Shown in pieces: positions 1-8,391 of a stretch of 64,000 nucleotides of DNA (its first letter is position 1; every line of letters begins with the position of its first letter). The notes beneath the pieces are model-generated. The model had not been told where the DNA came from and made no database searches. It worked only from the letters and a program-made list of their open reading frames with translations. The position numbers were made by a program, and so were the translations under genes. The stretch is taken from NCBI GenBank assembly GCA_964462035.1, contig CAYXAP010000022.1, positions 59,902 to 123,901 on the forward strand. Reading direction: 5' to 3'. This DNA comes from UBA1660 sp964462035 (lineage in GTDB: Bacteria > Myxococcota_A > Polyangia > Polyangiales > Houyiibacteriaceae).

Positions 1-967
1 AGTGCGACTGGGCTTCGCCAGCCACTCGATCGGCGGCGCCGTCGAGGAAACGTTGCAGATCCGCCTCGAAGTGGTCGGCGTCCGCGCGGCCGGCGGCCAG
101 GGTCTCGTCGACCGGTGCCTCCTCGCGGTAGTCCCAGCGCTTGATCGGCAGCTTCTCCCGAGGCGCGACGTAGAGTCGGTGGCCCTGTAGGCCGGTCGAG
201 CCCTCGGGGTAGGGGCGCGTCAGCAGGACCAGGCTTCGTCGAACGCCTGGCTCCCGCTCGGCGAGGAACGCGGGGGCGTTGTCGATCAGGCTGCCGTCGA
301 GCAGGCGCCGGTCCCGGTGGCGGCCGCGCCGGGTGAAGGGCGGGGTGGACGAGGAGCTGAGGATGAGCTCGACCAGATCCTCCGGGCTCGCGCACTCGCG
401 CGCGTCCACGGCGTGCGCCGCGAAGCCAACACGCTGAGGCAAGCGCGGGTGGAGCTGGCGCGGCCGGAAGCGCTTCTCGAATTGGTAGGTGCCGAGCCCG
501 AGGGCGATCCCGAGCACGCTCGGCATCACGCGGGGGATGGTGCTGGCCACGAAGTAGAGCGGGAAGGGCGCTCGTTGGATCCGCTCGAAGCCGCCCTCCG
601 CGAGACCGTGCATGAGGGTCCGGCGGTAGATGCCCTCGTGGGGGAAGGGGCTGCCCTCCTCGCGGAGCGAACGCAGGTTCAGCAGGCCCCGGACCCCGCG
701 CCGCTGCTCCGCGAAGAAGGTTCGCGTTTCTGGAACGCGACCGCTGACGAGCAGCGTCGCCATCGCGGCGCCTGCGCTGCAACCAGCGATCGCAGCCGTA
801 CGCGGCATGAGCTCGTCGGCCCAGCGCTCGAGAAAGCCCAGCTGGTAGAAGGCCCGGCTACCGCCGCCGGCGAAGGTGATGGCGAGGTCACGTTCCACCC
901 GCACTGCATAGCGCGCTCGGCGCCAGAATCGAGGAGGCCGATGGAGATCGCCATTCCCAGCCGCCAT
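1..967 (-). CDS. Patatin-like phospholipase, 3' end cut by window edge
   Basis: This reading frame is open from an ATG at 967 to the window edge, at least 322 residues with no stop seen. It carries the patatin oxyanion motif GGGSRAF (residues 34-40), the nucleophile elbow GCSAG (Ser64) and the DGSLIDN motif that supplies the catalytic Asp (Asp224), so a Ser-Asp dyad lipid acyl hydrolase is well supported. No signal peptide is visible; the first 20 residues are basic. An AGGAG lies only one base before this ATG, so a GTG at residue 22 or 24 is a possible alternative start. The gene is divergent from the lipoprotein at 978 with only 10 bases between the two starts, which leaves almost no room for promoters and argues for the later start. 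The substrate is unknown. Confidence 0.85.
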   Translation of the reverse strand, partial: MAAGNGDLHRPPRFWRRARYAVRVERDLAITFAGGGSRAFYQLGFLERWADELMPRTAAIAGCSAGAAMATLLVSGRVPETRTFFAEQRRGVRGLLNLRSLREEGSPFPHEGIYRRTLMHGLAEGGFERIQRAPFPLYFVASTIPRVMPSVLGIALGLGTYQFEKRFRPRQLHPRLPQRVGFAAHAVDARECASPEDLVELILSSSSTPPFTRRGRHRDRRLLDGSLIDNAPAFLAEREPGVRRSLVLLTRPYPEGSTGLQGHRLYVAPREKLPIKRWDYREEAPVDETLAAGRADADHFEADLQRFLDGAADRVAGEAQSH

Positions 968-977
968 ACTCCTCTGC

Positions 978-3593
978 ATGAGGCAGCCTGAAGTTTCGTG
1001 GCTGGTGCTCGCGCTGGCGCTCTCTCTCTCGCTCGGATGCGGCGACGACGACTCGACCCCGACCGACGATCCGGACCCGACCGACGCGGGCGGTGACCGC
1101 GACGCGGGGCCCGACCCCGTGGACGCCGGCCCCATCGACTGCCCCGGCGCGCAGGTGGTCTGTGGAGACCGCTGCTGCGACCCGGCGGACGCGATCGAGC
1201 TGCCAGTGGAGGTCCTCGGCGCCGAAGGGACGATCGCGGAGCGGAGCTTCGAGCTCGAGGCCGGCGAGGCCTCCGCCGCCGCCTACCTCTGGATGCAGAT
1301 CAACAACCTCAGCTACCAGAACAAGGCCTCCGTTCGGATCAACGAAGGCGAGTGGGTCGACCTCAACCACGACACCGTCCAGATGCACACGCCCGAGCTC
1401 CGTCGCGGCGGCATGGTCCATGGCGGTCACAGCACCGTCCGACTCCGCATTCCGACCAGCGGCTTCCGGGCCGGCGAGAACACCGTCGCGTTCCGCTTCA
1501 ACGAGTCGGACGGGATCTCGATCGGCTTCCGGGTGGTCCGCTTCCAGCTCCTCGACGGCGACGCCGCCGACATCCTCCCGGACCACCGCTTCTACCGCGT
1601 CGACCCGAACGACTGGGAGCCGCCCTTCACCGACGCCGACTCGATCGCCGAAGGCGAAGCGCTCTGGCGGAGCGCCGAGCTCTGGAACCACTACCTGCCC
1701 GACGGACGCACCGGGAGCTGGTACGCGGCCACGATCCCGGCGGCTCGACCCATTCGCGCCGCGTGCGCCGACTGCCACACCCAGGACGGGCGCGACCTGG
1801 AGATCTTCGCCTACTCGAACGAGTCGATCGTCGAGCGCTCGATCTTCCACCAGCTCACGCGGGAAGAGGGCGAGAAGATCGCGTCATACATTCGCTCGCT
1901 CTCCAGCGACCCGCGCATCGGTCGCTGGGGTCGGCCGTGGAACCCGCCCTACCAACCGGGGCCCGCCGTCGCCGACCGACCGGTCCACCAGTGGGCCGCC
2001 GGCGCTGGCCTCGAGGCCGTGCTCGAGACGGACGCCGACATGCTCGAGCACATGTTCCCGGACGGCGTGAGCGAAGAGGCCGTCGCCGCCTACTTCGACT
2101 CCGGCGCGATGGAGGATCACACCACGCTGCCCATCGCGATCCAGCTGCCGGACTGGAAGCACTGGCTGCCCCTCGTCCACCCGATGGACGCCTACTCGAA
2201 CGATGGCTTCTACGAGGACGAGTCGGTCGAGTTCAACCCCACCCGGGCCTACGCCGAGGTGCGCGCGTTCTTCGAGGCCATGCCCGCCAGCGAGCGGAGC
2301 GCCGACGAGCTCCTCGGCGCCATCAACCGTCACTGGCGCCACTACCGGCTCTTCCTCTCACAGGGATCGTCGAGCCCGCAGCACTGGCGAACCCGAGACG
2401 GAGTCGCCCACACCCGCGGCCTGGCTGGCGCCGGCGTGCCGATGCAAGAGCTCGCCGCGACCTCGCTCGGCCGGCTGCTGGCGGTGAAGCACTTCGAGCT
2501 GATGAACGAGTTCGGTCTGCAGGACGAGGCGGTCCGCCTCTTCGATCCGGCGGACCAGCCGCTCGATCGCCAGTGGCTCGGCCGCGACTACCAGGTCTTC
2601 GAGCTACCACCGCACTTCACCGCCTGCTTCGACGACGACGAGAGCTGCCAGCACTTCCAGGGCCAGCCCAACGAGACCGGGCAGTTCGAGTCGACGCTCT
2701 GGTACCACCTGCAGCTCGTGCTCAACGGTGGTCAGGGGCAGATGCTCCACAACTCGCCGGTCGACAACAACTACCACCCGGAGTTCATCCTCAAGTCGAA
2801 CCGGTCGAGCGACCTCTTCGAGCCGCTCCGCTACTACTCGTCGATCAACGCGATGTGGCAGACGCGCACCTGGACCGGTGCGACCAACCCGAACGACGGC
2901 CGCGGCTTCCGCATCCGGGTGCAGGGGCCCTGGTACTTCCTCGCGAAGGAGGGCGACGCGCGGGCCAATCACTTCCACGGCTTCGAGCCGGGCGAGTACC
3001 CCGCGTTCCTCGACGACGTGCACCCCGGGCTCACCAAGTGGGTCCTCGACACGCTCTTCGCGCAGTTCAACCGCGAGGTCCAGCGCCCCGCGAACTCGCT
3101 CGACGGCTGGGAGCGCTTCGACGTCGGCGGCGACGCCTCGAACAACCTCGACCCGGTCGACAAGGACTCGGTGCTCGACGTGGCCACCTTCGGCCCCGGC
3201 TCGCTCGGCAACGGCGGCCCGCTCTGGGCGGACCACACCTTCTGGTCCATCCGCCAGGCCGCCGAGATGGGCGTCGAGTGCAGCGTGCTGAACGAGACCA
3301 TCGCCTGGGCCGAGGCGGCGTGGCCCGAGATCGACTTCGCGCAGCACCGCTCGCGCTTCACCGCCTACGTGCAGCTCGTGCAGGACGCGAGCGGCATGAC
3401 CGCGATCCTCGGCAACGAAGGCAGCGGCGCGACCCTCGAGTGGTTCGTCGGCGGATCGCCCGCCGGCAGTGGGCCCACGCTGCCCGCGAGCGCGTATGAC
3501 GCGGGCGACGAGGTCCGCGTCCGGCTCACCAGCGACGCCGGCTGTGTCCCCGCCGGTCGGCGAACGGCCGAAGCGACGCGCGTCGCCGACTGA
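978..3593 (+). CDS. Large lipoprotein with one c-type haem site
   Basis: The 871-residue product starts with a lipoprotein signal ending in SLSLGC (Cys21), followed by an Asp/Pro/Gly-rich linker and a Cys-rich VCGDRCC patch at about residues 61-67. Residues 263-267 are CADCH, a CxxCH covalent haem motif, followed by a segment ending ASYIRSL like the C-terminal helix of monohaem cytochrome c domains. The remaining roughly 550 residues match no family I recognise. The predicted location is the periplasmic face of a membrane, with haem attached by the cytochrome c maturation system. It may be an electron-transfer or oxidoreductase subunit, but no partner gene adjoins it. It converges on the enoyl-CoA hydratase gene with three bases between stops. 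A second, overlapping 715-codon frame on the same strand is a GC-rich shadow. Confidence 0.8.
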   Translation: MRQPEVSWLVLALALSLSLGCGDDDSTPTDDPDPTDAGGDRDAGPDPVDAGPIDCPGAQVVCGDRCCDPADAIELPVEVLGAEGTIAERSFELEAGEASAAAYLWMQINNLSYQNKASVRINEGEWVDLNHDTVQMHTPELRRGGMVHGGHSTVRLRIPTSGFRAGENTVAFRFNESDGISIGFRVVRFQLLDGDAADILPDHRFYRVDPNDWEPPFTDADSIAEGEALWRSAELWNHYLPDGRTGSWYAATIPAARPIRAACADCHTQDGRDLEIFAYSNESIVERSIFHQLTREEGEKIASYIRSLSSDPRIGRWGRPWNPPYQPGPAVADRPVHQWAAGAGLEAVLETDADMLEHMFPDGVSEEAVAAYFDSGAMEDHTTLPIAIQLPDWKHWLPLVHPMDAYSNDGFYEDESVEFNPTRAYAEVRAFFEAMPASERSADELLGAINRHWRHYRLFLSQGSSSPQHWRTRDGVAHTRGLAGAGVPMQELAATSLGRLLAVKHFELMNEFGLQDEAVRLFDPADQPLDRQWLGRDYQVFELPPHFTACFDDDESCQHFQGQPNETGQFESTLWYHLQLVLNGGQGQMLHNSPVDNNYHPEFILKSNRSSDLFEPLRYYSSINAMWQTRTWTGATNPNDGRGFRIRVQGPWYFLAKEGDARANHFHGFEPGEYPAFLDDVHPGLTKWVLDTLFAQFNREVQRPANSLDGWERFDVGGDASNNLDPVDKDSVLDVATFGPGSLGNGGPLWADHTFWSIRQAAEMGVECSVLNETIAWAEAAWPEIDFAQHRSRFTAYVQLVQDASGMTAILGNEGSGATLEWFVGGSPAGSGPTLPASAYDAGDEVRVRLTSDAGCVPAGRRTAEATRVAD

Positions 3594-3596
3594 GCG

Positions 3597-4325
3597 TCAG
3601 CGCTTCTTCGCTTTCCGCGCGGCCTTCAGGCCGAAGGCCGCCGCGTCGATCAGGTCGAGCGGCAGGCTCGCGCGGACGGTCCGGACCGTCTTGGCTCGGA
3701 TGCGCCGTTTCGACGCCGCGTGGGCGTCCATGTCGAGCTTCGCGAGCTCGGCCGCGAGCTCACGGGCGCGGTCCATCAGCTGGTCGGGCTGGACGAGCTC
3801 GTCGAAGAAGCCGGCCTGCATCGCGGCCTCGGGAGGGAAGTACTCCGAGAGCGTCACCGCTCGCTGGTAGGCCGCCGGGTCGAGCCGGTGCTTCAACATC
3901 GCCGCGGCCACCCGCGGCATGGTCAGCCCGATGGCGACCTCGTTCGCCGACACCTTGAAGTCGCCCTCGCAGCCGAGGACGTGGTCGCAGGACAGCATCA
4001 TGAACACGCCCATCGCGAGCACGTGGCCGTTGCACGCCGCGATGACGGGGTAGGGGTATCTCATGATCCGCGGCGGCAGCGAGTAGCCGAGCCGCAGCAT
4101 CTGAATGGCGGCCACCCCGCCCTTCTTCATGACCTTCAGGTCGAAGCCCGCGGAGAAGACGTCCGCGCGACCGGTGAGGATCACGATGGCGCGGTCCTTC
4201 TCGGCGCGATCGAAGGCGGCGTAGATGGCGTCGAACATCGCGGGCGGCAGCGCGTTGCGCTTGCCGTCGTCGAGGCGGATGGTCGCGACGCCGTTCTCGA
4301 GGGAGTATTGCACCAGCTCGGTCAT
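3597..4325 (-). CDS. Enoyl-CoA hydratase/isomerase (crotonase) family protein
   Basis: The 242-residue product is the usual length for a crotonase. The oxyanion-hole segment FSAGFDL (58-63) and the ACNGHVLAMG loop (97-106) are present, as is NEVAIGLTMP, which contains the second catalytic Glu position (Glu129). The first catalytic Glu of classical hydratases (the GCEL position) is Phe108 here, so a plain hydratase is less likely than an isomerase, a degenerate enzyme or another CoA-thioester reaction. I placed the start at the ATG at 4325, because residues upstream of it read as out-of-frame, Pro/Arg-rich noise. It is cytoplasmic with no beta-oxidation neighbours, so the pathway cannot be assigned. 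The start lies close to the divergent lipoprotein gene at 4396. Confidence 0.85.
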   Translation of the reverse strand: MTELVQYSLENGVATIRLDDGKRNALPPAMFDAIYAAFDRAEKDRAIVILTGRADVFSAGFDLKVMKKGGVAAIQMLRLGYSLPPRIMRYPYPVIAACNGHVLAMGVFMMLSCDHVLGCEGDFKVSANEVAIGLTMPRVAAAMLKHRLDPAAYQRAVTLSEYFPPEAAMQAGFFDELVQPDQLMDRARELAAELAKLDMDAHAASKRRIRAKTVRTVRASLPLDLIDAAAFGLKAARKAKKR

Positions 4326-4395
4326 GGGGGTGTGGTAGCGCAGAAGCCGTCTCCTCGCCGGCCGACCGCGAGCGGTGGGGCGCACCATCCTTGCG

Positions 4396-5601
4396 ATGGG
4401 ACGGCGCCTTCTGCACTCTCGGAAGGTGGTTGGTGGTGTGAGTCGGGCGGTCGTCGTCGGCGTGCTCCTGTGCGTCGGTTGCGGCGACTCGCTGGGTACG
4501 GATGGCGGCCGCCGGGATGGCGCGGTGCCCGTGGATGCATCCCCGCTGGATGCCGCGAGCCCAGACGGCAGTGCCCCGGGCGATGGCGGGGCGAACGACG
4601 GCTTCGTGCCGCCGAGCCCGGACGACGTGTCGGCCGCCTGTCCCTCGGACCTGTGCTGGATGGCTGGTGGCCTCTCGCCCTTCTGCGGGAGCTTCACCAC
4701 CGCCGAGGACTTCGGCTCTGGTCGCTACGGCGCCCACGAGTACACCAGCCGGCTCCGCGCCGACGTCGCGACGACGTTCACGCTGGAGCGCACCGGTGGC
4801 AGTTGGCAGCCCGCGCTGCTCGTGCTCGACGGTGCTGGCGGCACGATCCACGACGGTCGCGTCGGGCTCACCACCGGACCGGTGCGGGTCACCGCGAGCA
4901 CGTCGGGCGAGAGCGGCAGCTCGGCGTCGGTCACGATCGTCGCGGACGCGGAGGTCGAGCTCCGGGTGATCGTGACCTCGTGGGCGAACCGCGACACCGA
5001 CTTCTCGACGACCCTCCCCACCGACGCGAGCTACGACCTCGCCGTCGCCGCCGAGTGCGAGGACGATCGGTTGCTGACACCGCCCAACTTCGACCCGGCA
5101 GACATGGCCGACGGCTACTACCTACTCCCGCCGGCCGACCCGAGCGGGCTCTACACGCGCAAGGCGGACGACTGCTCCCGCGGCACCCGGCTCCTGGTCC
5201 AGGTGATCTACACCGCGGCCTACCGCTGGCGCGAGGCGCGCCCCGACCTGCCGCCGCTGAACGTCCGCGACATGAACGAAGGCTCGTGCAGCACGGTCGA
5301 CCACGCGACCCACGACGACGGGACGCACGTCGACATCACCGTGTCCTGCGGCACCGAGGTCTCCTGCGCGGACGACTCCGCCGCCATCACGCTCGGCCGC
5401 ATCCTCGTCGACACCGGCAGCGTCTGCGGGATCCTGTTCAACGACACCGCGGTCCAGACCGAGGTGAACGACTACTTCTCCTCGAACTACAGCTACGAGC
5501 CCTGGGACCCGAGCGGCGCCGGCCGCTTCATGCGCACTGTCAGCGGCCACACCGGCCACTTCCACGTCCGCGTCTTCAAACCGGACGGCAGTTGTAACTA
5601 G
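4396..5601 (+). CDS. Lipoprotein with LAS-type (MepA-like) zinc peptidase domain
   Basis: From the ATG at 4396 the product is 401 residues, with a basic n-region, a hydrophobic stretch and a lipobox LCVGC (Cys29), then an Asp/Gly/Ala linker. The middle reads as a beta-rich domain. The C-terminal domain contains HDDGTHVD, the HxxxxxxD zinc motif, and later HTGHFHVRV, the HxH motif. This pair is the signature of LAS metallopeptidases such as the murein endopeptidase MepA (Peptidase M74). A role in peptidoglycan cleavage from a membrane anchor is therefore likely but not proven. A GTG at 4438 would give a shorter signal peptide and is an alternative start; a GTG at 4375 is also in frame. The gene is followed directly by two hairpins and a convergent gene. 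Confidence 0.78.
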   Translation: MGRRLLHSRKVVGGVSRAVVVGVLLCVGCGDSLGTDGGRRDGAVPVDASPLDAASPDGSAPGDGGANDGFVPPSPDDVSAACPSDLCWMAGGLSPFCGSFTTAEDFGSGRYGAHEYTSRLRADVATTFTLERTGGSWQPALLVLDGAGGTIHDGRVGLTTGPVRVTASTSGESGSSASVTIVADAEVELRVIVTSWANRDTDFSTTLPTDASYDLAVAAECEDDRLLTPPNFDPADMADGYYLLPPADPSGLYTRKADDCSRGTRLLVQVIYTAAYRWREARPDLPPLNVRDMNEGSCSTVDHATHDDGTHVDITVSCGTEVSCADDSAAITLGRILVDTGSVCGILFNDTAVQTEVNDYFSSNYSYEPWDPSGAGRFMRTVSGHTGHFHVRVFKPDGSCN

Positions 5602-5636
5602 GGGGATTTTCGAAAATCCCCCAACTCGTCGCGAGT
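5601..5636. terminator. Two consecutive hairpins between convergent genes
   Basis: The last base of the upstream stop codon begins a perfect 22-base palindrome with 11-base arms (GGGGGATTTTC and its complement, 5601-5622). It is followed by a second perfect hairpin, ACTCG-TCG-CGAGT (5624-5636). They lie between a plus gene ending at 5601 and a minus gene ending at 5723, as expected for a bidirectional terminator, but no U-tract follows either stem. The remaining bases to 5722 hold further short GC palindromes and no gene. Confidence 0.5.
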
Positions 5637-5722
5637 GAATCGCTCCTCGTTTCCCCAAAAAGCTGAAGGTCTCGCGCGGAGCGCTCGGTGCGTCCTCGCG
5701 CTTCGCGCTACGTCCTCCGCAA

Positions 5723-6136
5723 CTAGTCTTTCTGGACCCAGCCGCCGCCGCGCTGGCGGGCGCGGTGCTCCGGTCGCAGCTCGGAGCGGGCCTGGGCGGT
5801 GAGCAGCTCGCAAGGGTCGAACCAGTGGGTCGTGAGCGCGCGCTGCTCGATCGAGGGCAGCTCGCCGCCGAACTCCTCGTTGTCCGGACAACGCCAGTGC
5901 CAGAGCGCCCAGCGGTCCGGCCGCTCCGAGAAGCGGAGCACCTCCTTGATGCCGCCGTTGCAGTTGGTGGCGATGACCACGAAGGCGGGCTCCGCGTCGA
6001 TGGCGACGAGCACGTCGTGGTGGAACTCGCCCTGCTTCCAGTGGGCGAGGAGCTCGTAGGCGCCGTAGCGCTCCTTCAGGATCTCGAGGGCCGCTCCGAG
6101 GGAGAGCGTCGCGGCGAGCTCACGGGCCAGGTCCAC
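5723..6136 (-). CDS. Unrecognised 137-residue protein
   Basis: I do not recognise this family. The conceptual protein is an alpha/beta-looking, cytoplasmic 137-residue polypeptide with conserved-looking Trp/His/Cys content (ALWHWRCPDNEEFGG) and no signal peptide or membrane segment. The frame stays open far upstream, but residues before about WAERPEPW are low-complexity noise lying opposite the next gene. I chose the GTG at 6136, which avoids overlap with the gene at 6165-6638; no good ribosome-binding site confirms it. It is probably co-transcribed with that upstream gene, 28 bases away. A start slightly upstream that overlaps the neighbour's stop would also be possible. No function is proposed. 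Confidence 0.6.
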   Translation of the reverse strand: MDLARELAATLSLGAALEILKERYGAYELLAHWKQGEFHHDVLVAIDAEPAFVVIATNCNGGIKEVLRFSERPDRWALWHWRCPDNEEFGGELPSIEQRALTTHWFDPCELLTAQARSELRPEHRARQRGGGWVQKD

Positions 6137-6164
6137 CCGATCAAGGTGCCACGGTTCGGGCCGC

Positions 6165-6638
6165 TCAGCCCATCTCGCTGAGCAGCACGATCGCCTCGGG
6201 CATCTCGTGCTCGTGGGGGTAGAGCATGTACTGGTGCTCGAAGCCGACGAGCTTGCAGAAGGCATCGGCCCCGTCCGAATGGAAGCACTTCTCGAGCGCG
6301 TCGGTGTTCGTTCCCAGCGCGTCCGCCGTCGCGGCGAGGTCACCGCGGAAGCCGTTGTCCTTCGCGTCGATCCCCCACTCGGCGTTCTCGCCGTAGGTCG
6401 CCGTGCCGACCTCGGCTCCGTTGACGCAAACGGTGAAGCCCCAGGCGCCCCCCTCCGCGTCGAACACGCTCAGGTACCAGTCGAAGTGCTTCGGCAGCAC
6501 GCCGGTATCGCCGCTCATGACGAAGGGGACGAAGTCGCCCTGACCATCGATCAGCACCGCGCTATCCGTCACTCCAGCCAGGGCTTCCCGAACCGCCGCG
6601 GCCGGTCCCCGAACGACGTTGTAGTCCGTGTACTCCAT
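6165..6638 (-). CDS. Unrecognised 157-residue cytoplasmic protein
   Basis: This is a 157-residue acidic protein with an ATG start at 6638 and no signal peptide or transmembrane segment. The sequence (start MEYTDYNVVRGPAA, end EAIVLLSEMG) suggests an alternating alpha/beta fold with a Trp/Tyr-rich centre. No catalytic motif is evident and I do not recognise the family. It is followed 28 bases later by the 137-residue gene, and its own start is 54 bases from the stop of the next minus-strand gene at 6693, so the three may form one transcript. Coding is supported by strong GC3 bias and a clean frame. No function is proposed. Confidence 0.65.
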   Translation of the reverse strand: MEYTDYNVVRGPAAAVREALAGVTDSAVLIDGQGDFVPFVMSGDTGVLPKHFDWYLSVFDAEGGAWGFTVCVNGAEVGTATYGENAEWGIDAKDNGFRGDLAATADALGTNTDALEKCFHSDGADAFCKLVGFEHQYMLYPHEHEMPEAIVLLSEMG

Positions 6639-6692
6639 CGGCCGACGATACCATCGGGTCCGCCCGTCAGCGTTCCCCCGATGGCGACGTCT

Positions 6693-8213
6693 CTAGCTGG
6701 CGTCGCGCATCGCGCGGAAGCGTGGGTGGTCCACGATGGCCGCGAGGTCGGAGTCGTGGGCCATCGCGCGGATGGACTCGCCGGCGGCCACGGCGCGTTC
6801 GACCAGATCCAGCGCCGAGTCGACGCGTCCGGCGCGCGCGTGGACGCACGCGCACTGATAGAGGGCGTCGCCCGTGCGGAAGGTGATGACCGACGCCAGG
6901 TCGTCCAAGAGCTCCACCGCGCACTCGATGTGCTCGGTGTCGCTGCTGTCGAGGAACGAGCCGAGGCCGTTGCTGACGTAGGTCTCGAAGGCGAGCGGGT
7001 GCGTGCGATGCCGCAGGTGGCTGAGCGCGACGTCCGCCATGTTGGTGCAGACGTAGCGAATCGCCTCCTCGTAGCGTTCGTGCTTGCGGAGCCAGCCCAC
7101 GTAGCCGGCCGAGCCCGAGCTCAGGAAGCGGCCGTCCTCGACGCATCGGTCGAGCCGCTGCGCGTGCACGGTCTGCCAGTAGCGGTTGAGGCGACCCTCG
7201 ACCGACACGAGACGGAGCGCGCGCTCCTCGACCCCCTCGTCTTCCAGCGGGGAGCTGGCCGCGAACTCGCGCGAGAGGTCGTTGTACTCGTTGATCCACG
7301 CCTGGACGGTGCGCTGCTCTTCGCTCTGGCGTTGGGCGAGGGCGGGGTCGCGGCCGGCTTCGTCGAAGACGGTGAAGCAGACGTTCCACACCGCGGGCAC
7401 GCACGCCTCGAAGGCTCGACGGTATTCGCCGAAACGATGGGCGCTCATGCCCTTCACCCGTCCCTCCACGATCGAGCGCGCCTCGTCCTTCACTCGAGCC
7501 TCCAGCGCGGCGGCGACCTCGCGTTGGACGTCGCGGCCGACCAGCTTCAGGCCCTCGCGCGCGAGCGCTCCGAGCGGACTCTTCGGCTCGACGATGTGGC
7601 CCCCGACCCCGACGGCCGCGCTGCTCAGCGTGACCCGCTCCGCGGGTTGGCGCGAACCGCCCTTGGCGATGCGCAGGAGCGCGCGGAGCGCGGAGATGGT
7701 GTCCACGCTCCGAGGTTTGGTCCCACGAAAGCGGAGCGCAGCGGTCGTGATCGCTTCGCTCCGGGCGAGGAGCGCGTCGAGCTCGCGCGCGCCGCGGCCT
7801 TCCGCGATCGTCTCCCAGACCGACCACGCGGCCCGGAGCAGGTGGTCGCCGACCATCGCCGACACCTGGTTCCGTAGCCAATCCGCGTAGGGGACCGGCT
7901 TGCCGATGATGTCCCCCTCCTGGTCCCACGCGTGTCCGAGCTCTGGTCGGCCGTTGCGATAGGTCGTCCACACCATCCCCTGGTGGTGCACCGCTCGTTC
8001 CCGGCTGACGTCCACGAAGAGACCTTCGTGGGGCTCGGCGGGCCGTTGGCCGAGCACGATCTGGATGGGGCAGTCGTGCGCCGACGCCGCAATCGCGCGG
8101 AGCTCCAAGTCCAACACCTGGCCCATCAGGTCCGCGATGGGCGCAGGTGCCTGGACTCGGGTCTCGCTGGCGCTCTCGTGCGCCGAGTCATCGCGGTCGT
8201 CCCCCATCGCCAT
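6693..8213 (-). CDS. Unrecognised 506-residue protein with TPR-like C-terminus
   Basis: The 506-residue product has no signal peptide. Residues 1-330 are helix-rich with no motif I can name. The last 60 residues (YQCACVHARAGRVDSALDLV, then a stretch ending IVDHPRFRAM) look like the final tetratricopeptide repeat common in regulatory proteins, where DPDL...HDPRF is typical. A scaffold or protein-interaction role is plausible, but the substrate or partner is unknown. The start at 8213 gives MAMGDD; a second ATG two codons later is equivalent. It is divergent from the sterol-desaturase family gene, with a 178-base intergenic region that contains a small TAGT-GA-ACTA palindrome near the start codon. 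Confidence 0.65.
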   Translation of the reverse strand: MAMGDDRDDSAHESASETRVQAPAPIADLMGQVLDLELRAIAASAHDCPIQIVLGQRPAEPHEGLFVDVSRERAVHHQGMVWTTYRNGRPELGHAWDQEGDIIGKPVPYADWLRNQVSAMVGDHLLRAAWSVWETIAEGRGARELDALLARSEAITTAALRFRGTKPRSVDTISALRALLRIAKGGSRQPAERVTLSSAAVGVGGHIVEPKSPLGALAREGLKLVGRDVQREVAAALEARVKDEARSIVEGRVKGMSAHRFGEYRRAFEACVPAVWNVCFTVFDEAGRDPALAQRQSEEQRTVQAWINEYNDLSREFAASSPLEDEGVEERALRLVSVEGRLNRYWQTVHAQRLDRCVEDGRFLSSGSAGYVGWLRKHERYEEAIRYVCTNMADVALSHLRHRTHPLAFETYVSNGLGSFLDSSDTEHIECAVELLDDLASVITFRTGDALYQCACVHARAGRVDSALDLVERAVAAGESIRAMAHDSDLAAIVDHPRFRAMRDAS

Positions 8214-8391
8214 CTGTCGACGATAGTAGTGAACTATTCCGTTCGTGCCAGAACAATCCCCTGATATCGTTCAGGTTCCGATTCTCCTTGGGCCGCCCCG
8301 CCCCCAGAGGTCGGAAGGTGAGTCCTCAGAGAAGCGCGGAGGGCTTTCGCGGCGGGGCCACTGGGTGTGGAACGAGTTATAGTCCCGGGCC

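Noticed and set aside
888..1850. A 320-codon minus-strand frame spanning the patatin and lipoprotein starts
   Set aside because: It is antisense to two well supported genes and reads as Val/Asp/Arg-rich noise with no motif.
1352..3499. A 715-codon open frame on the plus strand inside the haem lipoprotein gene
   Set aside because: It is Arg/Pro/Ala-rich low-complexity sequence typical of an alternative frame in GC-rich coding DNA, with no domain; the overlapping frame has signal peptide, lipobox and CxxCH.
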